DNA from: Aquanectria penicillioides
Taxonomy: Eukaryota > Ascomycota > Sordariomycetes > Hypocreales > Nectriaceae
Length of the DNA: 64,000 bases
Assembly: GCA_003415625.1 (NCBI GenBank)
Contig: PYIU01000003.1
Coordinates: forward strand, 3,100,001-3,164,000
Direction: 5' to 3'
Positions 13,601 through 24,438 of the stretch are shown one piece after another. The notes beneath the pieces are model-generated. The model saw only the letters and a list, made by a program, of their open reading frames with translations. It made no database searches and was not told the DNA's origin. Position numbers and translations under genes: made by a program. Position 1 is the stretch's first letter; the number at the start of each line of letters is the position of its first letter.

Positions 13601-16278
13601 CTCTTGTTGTCGCATCTCCCCGCTGGCGGAACCACACGTCAATGCCGAGTCGCCTTTCTGCAATCAAAACATCTGGGCACCCACATCGTGAGCGCTTCCA
13701 TCTTGAGAAATTCACCCGGAGATCGGGCCTTTCCATCTATCTAAGCCCACCCACTATTCCCGCTATTTCCGAACTACTTAGCTCACATCCTAGTCTTCAT
13801 GCGAGGCGAACCATCACCACTGCCGAGATTTGGGTAGAGTGTCCCCTTCGTCCTCTGGCGCATAAGCACTGTTATTAGTGCAATCTCTAATCTCTTCTAG
13901 GAATCACCTACTAGGGAAACGAATCCATCGCGGAAGAAACAGCCATCGAACGATGCAACGGCGTCTGAGGCGGGGAAGCAGAAACGTAATGCTAATATAG
14001 ACCCAACGCCGCGATGGACGAAGGGAAGGGTTCCGAAGGGGGAAAAAAATGAAATAAAAAAAATTATGGAAACTCTCCCCACCACCGATGTCATCATCGA
14101 ATGCACATCTTTCAGGGACCTCAACACCATTGCGAGCCAAGGTTGGCCCACCGTCTGTTCATTGTCTTTCAGCCCGTCAACATTTACCCCAGTACGCTCA
14201 TCCCTACGTCAGCTTATCCCATTTCATCCAAAGGGGATCGAGGAGAATAGTGTTTCTAAGATGACGGAGGATTTAAACTTTCTCATTTTACAAGGGAGAT
14301 CCCTTCTCTTCTGCGACCACAACCTCGCTTACTATCAGAACACCCCGAACCTTGCGACTCATTGAGAAATGCCTGCACGACCCATTATAGCATATCTGAC
14401 TCGCAATTACGAAAATGCCATGTTAAGCATACTCGGTCATATGTCTGTTCCAGCGCATCAATGCAAGGCTTTATTGCCCGTGTTGTTTGTTCATCCGGAT
14501 GACGCATCCCTTTGTAAGACGTGTTTTCCGGTCTGCCCTGCCCTGCCCTGCCCTGGTCCAATGATACCGATTCGGGATTTCAATTACGAACCCTACAAAG
14601 GTTAATTTTTCAGCTCGGCTTCGATTTGTCCCTTTTCATTTCCGCTTACGAATACGCATTCATGGACCCCGTTTGTTCATAACATTGTTTTGTGGTGGAG
14701 ATGATGAAAAAATTAATTCAATTGAAAAGGAAAAAAAAAAAAGGAAAAAATAAAAAAACAAACCACTTCTGAAGGAAAAGGAATAAGAGAGAACGAAACT
14801 CTCCTCCACGATTGACCCAAATGGTTGACTGCGTACCTCTCTCATGTCCCTTCCTATTTGGGACGATTGGCTCGGCCCAAGTCCCGAATCTATGTGGGAT
14901 TCTCTGATCCCATGGCTCCCAATCAGGAAAGGCAACCAACCACACCGATGACATGGCGAGCACAGAGTCGCGCTACAAGAAACAAGGGCCTTTCAGGACC
15001 AGAACAAGTCAAGCAAGGGGGTGTTTTCCTTGATCCATCGCGGAATCGGAAGACTGGCTAACTTGGGAAAATTAGCCTGCTGATACCTGTCTCTGTTTCA
15101 GCTGGATTTGAGGCTTTGCCGCTAGCTTGCTTGATACGTCGTATTATTCCGGGTGGAGTGACGAGTAGGAACGGCGGGCCTTGGCTCAGGGCATTATTCC
15201 CATGGAGATATCACTGAGCTGGATCCGACTCGTCACTGCGCTGCCAAGGCACAAGCCAGTAATTCTCTCAATAGACCCGTCTCCTGAACCTCGTCATGAG
15301 GGCGCCTCTGTCCAGGAAGCCATCTCACCACGAGCGCTATTGAACGACTGGTCAATAAACGCCTCCAGCTTTGGCCAGCACTTGATGGTGGCCTTGGTGA
15401 GGTATTCGACTCTTCACCCTAATGCAAAGGGAATATCGGATCTAAAACAAGAAAGTGCACGCCTTGTAATAAGCACCAGGATTCCTCTCCGTGTCTCTGA
15501 TGCTTCGGCGCAGTTTGATGCCAGTTTGATGGCCCAACCCCCCCCCCCTCCCCCAACTCCTCCGAAAATCTAAAGTATCCTCAGGTCCCTGTACTATTTT
15601 TCAGGGACGGGGAGTTGTTTTGGATGAATAAAATTCCGCGGGTGAATGGCTTGTCTAGTAACCGAAAGCAGTAGGCAAAGCAACAATCGCCATCGTCCAA
15701 CTACATTAGTGACACACCCATTTAACCAAGGGAATCACTCAGAAGCGGTCTGGAATGTTCTTTGAATCCACCAGAACCGTTGGCCCCTCAAAGAGTATAG
15801 TTTTCTTGTTCTTCTCTTCCAGAACTGTTTCTCTCAACACTTCACTGTCATTGTGGCCTGTTATAAGAGTTAGGTTTGGGAGCTGAGAAGCTTGATGACA
15901 GCTGCCCTTGGCCATGGCGTATCAGCGATGAGGAATTCGAAGAACGTGGAACTTTCAGGCACCCCAAGGACCGGAGTTCTTATCTCAGGTATTGCCCCCC
16001 CCCCCCGTCTCGAAGAAGTTTATTTGGTACAGAACAACAGAAAAGGTTTTCGAGAAACTTTGCAACCCCCCTCAAACGGGTCTAAAGGAGGATCTCTAGG
16101 GAGGGAAGATAAAAACGTTGGAGGTGCACAGCACAGATTCGTCAGTCCGATGTAACTTTCCAGAAAACTGAGAAAACGCCACCCAATTAGGACACGAGTT
16201 GTAGCCGTGGGCTGGGTTCTTGGGAAAGTTTATAACCTCGCCTGCCCCAGACGAGACACGCAATTATGCCAACTTTCG
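7639..16278. other. About 8.6 kb gene-free stretch
   Basis: I find no credible gene in 8.6 kb. Visible content: a (CAAG)5 microsatellite at about 8907-8928, GT/GC-alternating DNA at about 9640-9680, several poly-T or poly-pyrimidine tracts (10015-10080, 10825-10855), a three-copy 9-mer at 10909-10935, CA-rich repeats near 12750-12790, four CCCTG units at about 14533-14556, and A-rich DNA at 14705-14760. Long frames at 9856-10434 (-) and 12926-13744 (+) have the composition of translated non-coding DNA. It may be a very long regulatory region for the minus-strand gene at 7177, or contain non-coding transcripts. Confidence 0.5.
10909..10935. repeat. Three tandem copies of a 9-mer (ACGTCGTTT)
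   Basis: Three perfect head-to-tail copies of ACGTCGTTT lie in otherwise unique non-coding DNA. Each copy contains ACGTC, which resembles a bZIP/CRE half site. A cluster of transcription-factor sites is possible but unproven, since no gene starts within 3 kb. Confidence 0.8.
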
Positions 16279-17427
16279 CTAGTCAATCTTCCAGAACCTT
16301 GTTTGCCCAGCCAAAATACCACCACCATTGAGTACAAACTCAATGTCAGGAGACAATATGGGCTTAATTGCCTGGTGGTGTGCGTTAAACACAATAAAAC
16401 CAACAGGAAAAGATAAATACGGGCGTCAATGAGTATGTTAGAGCCCATCTAGATGCTTCAAATGCGATCCAGAATAACTATCAAATTCCAACTGAACAAT
16501 GGCGCGAATACAAACGGTGCCAAAACCATAATCCGCTTGTTTAGACCTGGGGTCTCGTGTTTCATGATAATATGGGAATTAACCTTGTGCTTCGTCTGTT
16601 CAAGGGTGGTCATGACTTGGACAGATTTGAAGGCGGTGCCCACCCTGTATTGAAACTCAATCCGGGCAGCAGCATTGTCGTAGACCGGGGCGAAGGGGCA
16701 TTCAGGAACAATTGTCTTCTATTTACACCAATAATATAGGCCAGAATCGGAAGTTTGCCCCATAGTTTATGACATACCAAACGAGATCGGAGCTGTTCCC
16801 AGAAAGGGACAATGTCCTTATTGTAGAGCCGTGTTGCCCTTGTTTCGTGAACCACGCCCTAGTAGATGCTGAAAACTGCGCACTCAAACCTCAACGTCAG
16901 GCTTAAGGAAGGAAAAAATTAAAATAAAACAGATATCTATCAACTGCCGGTCGCTGCCGGAATTTCTTGGCAGAGGTTCCTCGAAATGTCAGGTGTACTG
17001 GCTGTGTGATAAGGAACTTCCCGTTGACGAATGACTAGTAATATGGGTTAGCTCTCCAGAGTTTCTCGTCAAGAGGTTGATCGATGATCATTCTGTCGCG
17101 TTTCATCGGGTATGCCATATTCCATTCGCACAGGAGCTATCAGATAAGTTGTTGGACCGACCGCCGAGGGCTTGGGATGCACATTTCCATCATACTCTCA
17201 GAGTCTACAGGTCTAGGTTCAAGCTTGTCATCGTATTGCACCGCCGACGTATGTTGAGTAAATGCAATCACCACAAAGGTTTGGCGACGCTCCAAGAAAC
17301 CTATCAATGAAAACTCATTGAGTTAGATGCCAACTCACACCTATGTGAATCCTCCGATCGGATGTGGATACCGAACGTTGCGACAGCTGGCATGAGTTCT
17401 TCCCATGATAAGATCGTCGATGTACAT
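16279..17427 (-). pseudogene. Decayed or badly broken multi-exon gene, family unrecognised
   Basis: Reading the minus strand, a series of short stretches has coding character, but they are split by stops and frame changes. In order: MYIDDLIMGRTHASC (17427-17338, ends in TAG); a 57-codon open stretch from FLERRQTFVVIAF to SPRRSVQQLI (about 17301-17131); an overlapping-frame piece GPTTYLIAPVRMEYG (about 17167-17080); RLYNKDIVPFWEQLRSRL (to about 16780); CPFAPVYDNAAARIEFQYR (about 16720-16585); DYGFGTVCIRAIVQLEFD (about 16535-16448); and IEFVLNGGGILAGQTRFW (16371-16279, ending in TAG). Intron-like signals separate some pieces, for example GTATGT...AG and CACCAG before 16371, but no continuous frame can be built. 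I do not recognise the family. A real gene with sequence errors is the main alternative. Confidence 0.45.
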
Positions 17428-17667
17428 TGCCAACGCCCTGATATCTCAACACCCAACCGCATGTGGAATTCGCCTAAAGACTTTATCGCGGCTCATTAGG
17501 CTCTGAATTCCTCTACACGAAGCCTTTTACGTTCTGGAGGGCAGGGGATTGATCATATGGGTCGATTGAACAACCTGACCCCGCATCCTTGCCTTGCAGG
17601 TTCCAACCGAGCATATCCACCTTCATATGCCCCATATCCACCGCCGCTCTGCATCAACAATCCACTT

Positions 17668-17749
17668 GGGGAGCTGGCGCAATTGGTAGCGCGTCAGATT
17701 CCAGTTAGGTATTTCCTGAAGGTTATCCGTTCGAGTCGGGTGTTCCTCA
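17668..17749 (+). tRNA. tRNA-Trp(CCA)-like gene with short intron, possibly degenerate
   Basis: The sequence folds as a tRNA. The acceptor stem pairs 17668-17674 (GGGGAGC) with 17742-17748 (GTTCCTC), 7 bp with two G-U pairs, and A17749 is the discriminator. U8-G9 is followed by a D arm with the A-box-like TGGCGCAATTGG. The anticodon CCA (17701-17703) is preceded by TT. The T arm pairs ATCCG with CGGGT around TTCGAGT. The anticodon stem TCAGA pairs with CCTGA with one A-C mismatch next to the loop, and about 9-10 extra bases after the anticodon read as a short intron. A T5 tract at 17788-17792 could end Pol III transcription. The mismatch and long trailer leave open a pseudogene. Confidence 0.6.
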
Positions 17750-18359
17750 TGAGGTTGTCGTCAATGCTTGCTTTGGCCGGTTGATTCTTTTTGCTGTTGT
17801 TGAGGGGTATTGCAGTGGGGCTTTGCCAATTTGCCCTCCCCACCACCTATCTCATTAATTTTTTACAATCCTTGCAGATACATGAAGCCAAGTTGAGTTG
17901 TAATTGCCGTGCCAAAAATAAAAAAAAGTGTACACAACAAACATGATAATATTTCGCGAAGCTGCTTGCGTAGATGACTAAATTGGCATCATTGACTTGT
18001 TTTGCCATCACATTTCCTCTCAGCCTAAAACATTTGGAAAGTGTGTAAGTTGATCTCCCAAAAGGTTATCCCTAGTTTCTGGTTGTCGAGAATATATCAT
18101 CTTTACGAATGTAAGCGCATCTGAATATCATGGTGTGTAAATTACCAATGAAGATCATTAATTGGGCATTTATTTGGATAAATCTACATAACGGCTATTT
18201 CTATAATTCTTCAGTTGCTAATACACGTCTACTACTGTTACAACAAAGTTAAGCGGAATGGTGTGAATGTGAGTGCCGAAGGGATGGGAGTAGAGCGACA
18301 AGGTGTTATGTGAACGACTTCACGACCAGCATTCGGCGGACTTGATGCCTGCTATCAAA
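17750..18359. other. AT-rich intergenic region
   Basis: This stretch between the tRNA-like gene and the 3' end of the DUF1279 gene has no open frame of note. It is AT-rich with A-runs near 17915. The only functional element I can suggest is the T5 tract at 17788-17792 for the tRNA-like gene. Confidence 0.5.
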
Positions 18360-19248
18360 TCAAGCAGCCTTCTTTCCGATCTTCCAGCCATGGGCCCGAA
18401 GATACTTAGCGACCTTGGGGGTGACCCAGGCAGTCAGGGGTACACGGAAGAAGATGAAGCTCTTGTGGATGGCATACGCCAATGCCAGTTGAGTTGCGAG
18501 ACCTGCAGACTTGTTATTAGCTATCCGAATTGTTTCTCAACACATGTCAGGGGTCAGGGTAACGTACTGGCAGCATTATTATGCTGCTTCTCGGCCTCTT
18601 CGACACCCCAGGTAGCCATCTCCATCTTGTTGGTGATCTCGCCCTCGCCAACGGTCTTAGATTCAGCCTTCTTGATAGAGCTCCAGAGTTGATGCCAAGC
18701 GTTCTTAACTGGCTCGGGAATCATCTCTTTGATGGAAGAAGAGATTGAGTGTTCAAATTCGCCTATAATCCCGTTAGCCATTGCCATTAGCAAAATCAAC
18801 GACAGGTTCACTAACCAATGGTTTCGGTTCCAACGGACCGGACGAACAAGAAACAGAACGGGAGGTCCAAAGCAGATAGTCCGAGGTAAACACCCAGGGT
18901 GACCCATCCGTAAACCTTGATGAGGAGCTTCAGTTGCTCTTTCAAGCCCTTCTTCTGCTCTCCACTTTCAGCGGATTTCGCCTTGTCCGTTCCGCGCCGT
19001 GCTGTAGATCGGAATCCGCGTCGGAAGACGCCCTGGAGGTTACCGGGCGTCGTGAAGGTCTTTGGGCGTAGCCTTGCCACTTGGCCCTGCCATGAAGCCG
19101 TTTTCAATAGCCAGACCTCCGAAGATGCTCTGCTCTTCGTCTGCGATGTGAATAGCCTCCTCCACGCACCGTTCCACGCGGCTTGCTGGGTGGGCTGGCT
19201 GAATGACTTCAGGGGAAGCCTTGCACTTCGAACGGACTGTCGCAACAT
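18360..19248 (-). CDS. NAT2: Mitochondrial DUF1279 (FAM210-like) protein, Nat2 homologue
   Basis: Three exons (19248-18816, 18762-18568, 18502-18360) with introns of 53 and 65 bp give 256 residues. The first 80 residues are basic, Ser/Arg-rich and almost free of acid, as in a mitochondrial presequence (starts MLRQSVRSARLPLKSF). A DUF1279 core follows: LKLLIKVYGWVTLGVYLG then LDLPFCFLFVRSVG, a membrane segment typical of the family, and the C-terminal AWVTPKVAKYLRAHGWKIG. Yeast Nat2 is named for a proposed mitochondrial N-acetyltransferase activity, but the family has no acetyltransferase fold that I can point to. Animal FAM210 proteins affect mitochondrial translation and morphology. Domain assignment is strong; biochemical role is unknown. 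Confidence 0.85.
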
Positions 19249-21650
19249 GATTCTCGGCCAGACAGTGTCCCTTTAATGTTCGAATTCGGGGGTGTATTCT
19301 CGAGGGAGCGAAAGCGTACTACGGGTTGGTGTTTTATCAATGCAGCCGGTTTGGAATGTGTCGAGTCTGCAAGCCCACGACGTGGTTACGGTTTTCGGCG
19401 AAGGGGCGAAGTACGGACCGGAGCTTTCGGATTTTGCGTCGGTCTTCGGGGGATCGTGCAGAGCAAGAAGCCAACAACAACGAGGCCGCAACAATCGTGG
19501 GTCGAACTCAATCCGTTAAAGGAGATGTTGCAGTATCACCCGAGATTGGCAGTCCTTGCGCGATGACCTCACGAAAGCGAAATTTCTGGACGGATGATGA
19601 TGTAAATGGCGCCACAGAGTGAGGGACATCACAATGAGGCTTGACAGTACTGCGCCACAACCACGCACCGATCCGGCCAAACGGACAATGTCACGTGCAG
19701 GGCCCATTGACGACTTGTTCAACAACGAGTGTTTCTCCATGATGCACGAATTCTTCCAAGGAGGAGACCCATCAGTAACTCGTCGCACAAATTAAAGACA
19801 TTGGTTTAAAGCAATGTACAATCGGAACTTTGAAAATACATGGTTTTGAAAGACGTTCTTTGGAGGCTTGTATCAGAGGGTTGCACTGTAACCGTTGCAA
19901 TTGGCACTTGCTTATGACTATCTATCTAGGCGTAATAAATGGTGATGACTACCAGCCAAAGCAAAAGGGGGGCACTCCATACCCTACCTCAGGTGACAAA
20001 TAGTGCATAATCTCCAAAGTAAATAATCGTTAGTTTGGCCATTGTCGCAGCATTCATATACACGGCGTTTGAAAGGACAATCCTTCTGTTGAGTGAAGGT
20101 ACAATGTGGTGACATCCAGCTGAGGCTAGTGAGAAGTCTCGGGGCTATCTCAGCTCCGACTTCCTCATACCCTGGTCGCTCTGGTCGAAATTAGGTGCAG
20201 CATGTGAAATGGTCATGTTTCACTGAGGGGATTTGGCGTGTTTGTGAGAGGATGTTAGTGTCGCCTGCTGGTTTGACGAGCTACTGGAATGGCCGATTCT
20301 AGTCATCAAGATATCATCCGTAGCGACCCTAAATTTTAATAATGGAGAGGCATTGAGACGGAGATCTAAAAAGGCGAGACTTATTAGAAGCCTGAAATAT
20401 TTTTGAGGCATACATAATCACACATGAGCCTGAAGACCTGATTGAGATCAGAATACTCAGTGCCAAGGTGACAACATGCATTCATGAAACCTTGAGGTTG
20501 TGCTTTGTGATATCACGGCTGGAAACTTCCGCGCACACCAACCAGATTCCATGCATAGTTTGAGACTATGATAGTATCGCTTTGAAACCAGCCCGATTCG
20601 GCGAACCTGTGCCGAAGGCTTCGTCACATTGTTAAGCCAATGCAACACGAAAGACCGCCAGCCGAGACCTCAGAGAGGAAGCTGGGTCTCGAACATGATC
20701 AGCGGTACGACAGACAGACAACGGTACTTGAAATATTGATGGCTTGACATTTGGAGATGAAGTACCATTTCTCCAGCGCTGCGCCTAGGTGGAACATGGG
20801 GTTAGACGGCAGCATCATGTGTCTTGAACAAGATTGTTCTGATAAGTGAAGCTGTCTGGGCCATCGCAGTCACGTATTCCTTCCCTAAATATTAGTAGAT
20901 GCTTCAAAAATTCGCTTTTCAAGCAATTCAGCACGAGACCCGAAATCAGAAATCGGGGGATTTCTCAAGAACCACAATTGCTGCAGCATCTTGCCGTTTT
21001 GTCAATGTTATCTAACAAACTTCGATTGCCTTCTACATCGATTCACTCGCGATTTTTCCTTCCTCGAGATTTGTTGGTTGATTGGAAGATTGAATATCAT
21101 CCTCACACTTCCCCGGCGTTCGGAGCTAGCAGGCCTCGAGACCTGTGAACCTGACCTCGACATCTGGGTTCCTTCCGCTGGCCAGCTGTGGGCAGCAGCC
21201 GCAGGCTCCGAAATCGCAACCGAGACGCACATCGGCGCTTGGGGGCGTCCTCAGATTCTATTCATCCCATCGCCAACCCTTGTGAGCCTCTCCTGCCTTG
21301 ATTCACTTCACTTTCCACCATTCATACAGCGGCTCTCCCCTTGTCTCCCCTATCAATAACCCCCTCCGCGTTGTGTCTTTTTATTTTCCTTCCACGGGCA
21401 GCTGGATTGTCACTGATGAATTTTCCCACATCCAAGTTCTTTCCTTTTGTTCACAGCCATCTATACGACCCGGGTGGTCGCTCATGACCAGCTACCTTCC
21501 CTCGCCTGCGCAATACCTCAACTCATGATTCACGGTATCCCGAAGCTGCCATAGACCGCACGTCTCGACAGTCAATCTCCCCTGCAAAGCCACTTCTTTC
21601 CCGTCCGCTCTTTTATTGTCACTCATTTAAATTCGCACACACGCCCAATA
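19249..21650. other. Intergenic, divergent promoters
   Basis: This is the shared upstream region of the minus-strand DUF1279 gene and the plus-strand 653-residue gene. The few open frames (for example 20846-21148 and 20991-21359) overlap one another in different frames and lack coding character. From 21250 to 21650 the plus strand is pyrimidine-rich with CTTTCC/CTCCCC tracts, as is common in 5' leaders of filamentous fungi, so transcription of the downstream gene may start there. Confidence 0.5.
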
Positions 21651-23661
21651 ATGGCGTCAGCCACTGTCACTTATGGGAAGAAGAGGAGTTTGCTCCGGTC
21701 TCTGGGATCCCGCCGCCGTCAAAAATATCTAGTCGAGTCGCTCCCAGCGAAAAAGAAAGGTGTGTTTAATACTAAATATATGAAATACCAATATGCTAAC
21801 ATAGATAGAACCTGCTGCCCTGTCCGCCCCCGGTTCAAGCGAACCACCAGACCGACCAACTCGAAAGCGGATCGGTCGTTGCGCAGCTAATATGGAGGAG
21901 ATGGCCAGCCGGCTTTTAGACGATTCAGATTCCAGTATGCAAGAGAATCCCATGGCCAAGATTCCAAATGCGATACCAAGCACAATCAACTCGCCGTCAC
22001 CACCCAGATCGCCTGGGACCATCCTCGTGCCCGAGGCCCTTCGAGAGGCCTCGCCACGAAAAGGGCTACTTCGCATCGATCAGAACGGGATACCTTTAGG
22101 TTCCCGATCTCGGAGTCTGCGTACAGCAAAAACTTCACTAAGGATCTCTACTAGGACCATGAAGCAAACTGGTAGCACCGAGACTCAAGGGGACTCTCAG
22201 CAAAAAAGGAAAGATGGAAACCTGCAACGGCCGCTTCCTCGGCCCAATGAGTTCACCATCTACCCTCTCAACTCCCATCCGGCCACTCTTTTCAAATCAT
22301 CTACATCAGTTCCCCTTGGACATGTTGATGGGAACGTGAGACAACGCAAAGTAGAAGGAGGTAGTGATGGAGCAGTCACCGCGGAGACTGCTGACCCCAA
22401 AGAGATCAGCCAAAAGCTACATGCTATGCTTGCCGCCACCGATGCATTAAAGCCGTCAACTCCACAGCGTGTAACTCCATCGGCCTCTAAACTCACACGC
22501 ATGGTTTCATCATCAAAGATGTTTGCTAAAGTTTCCCATGCCTGGGATCGTCTGCAGTCCAAGCCCTCTTTTGAGAACCCTAAGGGCCGCGACAAGGGCG
22601 AAGTCCAATTCTATAACAGGCAAAACGAGAACGAACTTGATAGGCCGCCTGGATCTTCACTTCACTCTCCTATGGCCATGTCTCCAATCAGCACCATCGA
22701 GATCCGCCTAAACGAAGGCGATAACTTGAACAAGAAGAAGGTACAGCGTATCGTCGGTGGCCAAGTTGCGCGAAAACCAGTCGCGGATGATGGAAGATCT
22801 CTTCGAAGTGGCAAATCCCTAGATGACCCTTTTTCTGAGTCTAGAAAAAACCGAACTCCGACATCCTTTGAAGTACGCCTAAAAACGGGCTCCGACAACG
22901 AAATCAATGCGATACCACCTCTACCACTAAACCCGTTTGAATCTGAGAAAGAATTCGACTACAATATTGAAGATAGAATCTTGAGCACCACTCCGGTTGG
23001 ATCATCAACTCCTCGAATTCAAGTCGATGGGGTTCCAACATCCAGTCACAGCAATAGTCCAACTGCACGTCATTTGGCGCCGTCAAGCCTGGATGTCGAC
23101 TCCACATTGGATAAGGTCACTCTTAAACTTGGACAAGAGGAGCTGACACAAGCCCAATTGCTGCCGTTTACCACCGTGAAAGCGAGTGATAGACGACTGG
23201 TTGCTTCCACTGCGCGGAATAGGCGTGTCTTCGTGGAAATAAATCCGCGGATCGACTCTAACCATCCCAACCGGGTAAAGAAACATCCGTCCCCAAGCAA
23301 AGAAGCCCTTGAGGACCTTGAGCTAGCATTCCGCAAATACACGCGGCTGAGGGTTGTGGGAGCCAATCCAGACGAGACTGATGAACTCGCGACCAGTTTT
23401 GTTTCTCTGACGCCACCTCTCCCTTCCCGCGATAGAAATCGATTTGTATCAACTCGCCTCTCTGTATCGAACATTGACGAGCTAGTCAGCCCATCTGTTC
23501 GCCGAAGTTACCACCGGCCACGATCTTCGTCGCCTGCCGTGCAATTCTCCCAAGTCTCTCGTCCTACCGAAAGCACTTTCCGGCTACGGGGAGAGATAAG
23601 ACTCGCCCCACAGTTTCATCCCAAAGGCTCAGATGCGGACGAGGTGGATGAGCTACAGTAA
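21651..23661 (+). CDS. Unrecognised 653-residue polar, disordered protein
   Basis: Two exons, 21651-21759 and 21809-23661, join across a 49-bp intron (GTGTGT donor, TGCTAAC branch site, ATAG acceptor) in phase 1; the junction reads KKKEPAALSAPG. The in-frame ATG at 21892 lies inside exon 2 and is probably not the start. The N-terminus is very basic (YGKKRSLLRSLGSRRRQK), suggesting nuclear targeting. The body is rich in Ser, Pro, Arg and acidic residues and largely lacks hydrophobic blocks, apart from helical EALEDLELAFRKYTRLRVV near residue 535. It ends with an acidic DADEVDELQ tail, and a similar DELVSP/TDELATS acidic pattern recurs upstream. I do not recognise the family. It may be a cell-cycle or nuclear scaffold protein, but that is a guess. 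Confidence 0.75.
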
Positions 23662-24051
23662 GCCAAGTCAATAGCATGATAGGTCGACTCATTTGCGTAG
23701 TTGTTCGGTCGGGACAGTATGACAGAAGAAAATTGGAAGGGCTGTTAACGAAGGAGCAAGGGAACTGGAATGGCGATGGAAACGCGAACTGTATGCAAGT
23801 CGGCAGGATCGATTTGTGCCTTTGCATTTTTACACGTGTTGGTGAGAGTATAATGCATAGTAGCCGCAGGCGGTACTCATTCGCACGAATCGGTCTGCCT
23901 TTAGAAGCAACATAATGAAATTTCATGCCTCGCTTCAAGCGAAGTCATCAATATAATAGTACAATTGACCCAAATATCATCTTATTCCTCGGGTATCATT
24001 CATGTTTTTTGACAGTCGTATATATTTGATTTCTTCATTTGTCAACCACCT
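23662..24051. other. Convergent 3' flanks
   Basis: This short spacer separates the 3' ends of two convergent genes. It contains AT-rich words suitable for polyadenylation of both, for example around 23950-24050, and no coding frame that I can support. Confidence 0.5.
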
Positions 24052-24438
24052 TTAGAAAAACCGACGTCGACGGTAGTGGGAGCCACGCCCATCGGTACCA
24101 TGCATACGGCGGGTACCAGCAGCCTATTATGCGGTTAGATTATTTGATACACTCCACAATGCGATTGGAAGAGAGAGCCAACATACCTTGACACCGGGGC
24201 GCCGGGTGAGAGTGCCCTTGAGTCTGAGCAGCGCGCCGCTGACCTTGTCCTTCATCGTCGGCTTACGCTGGTGATGGTGGACTGGCTGTCGAGTGCCAAA
24301 GAAACTTCGACGAGGCTTTCTAGTTGTAGTCGTGGTGGTGACGACAGTCTGATGATGACGGGGAGCAGTGCGATGACGGCTGAAGATGGAACGGTGGGGA
24401 GCCGTGGTGGTATGGGCGTGAGTTCGTCTAAGAGGCAT
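24052..24438 (-). CDS. Small basic conserved fungal protein (107 aa)
   Basis: Two exons, 24438-24187 and 24123-24052, flank a 63-bp GTATGT...TAG intron and encode 107 residues. The start is MPLRRTHAHTTTAP; an in-frame ATG 18 codons upstream is less likely because homologues, as I recall them, begin near MPLRR. The protein is strongly basic, His/Thr/Arg-rich at the N-terminus. It carries a conserved core KPTMKDKVSGALLRLKGTL and then TRRPGVKAAGTRRMHGTDGRG, ending in RRRR-FF. This core recurs in small proteins of many Pezizomycotina, for which I know no function. A TATA-like run at 24559-24572 lies about 120 bp upstream, suggesting an inducible or highly expressed gene. Confidence 0.75.

Noticed and set aside
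12926..13744. 272-codon open frame on the plus strand
   Set aside because: Pro/Ser/Arg-biased translation of GC-rich DNA with another frame open over the same bases, no domain, no splice context and no coding-like codon pattern.
17338..17427. YIDD motif as a reverse-transcriptase active site
   Set aside because: The residues around MYIDDLIMGR do not match copia, gypsy or LINE RT motifs, and no other retroelement domain or terminal repeat lies nearby.
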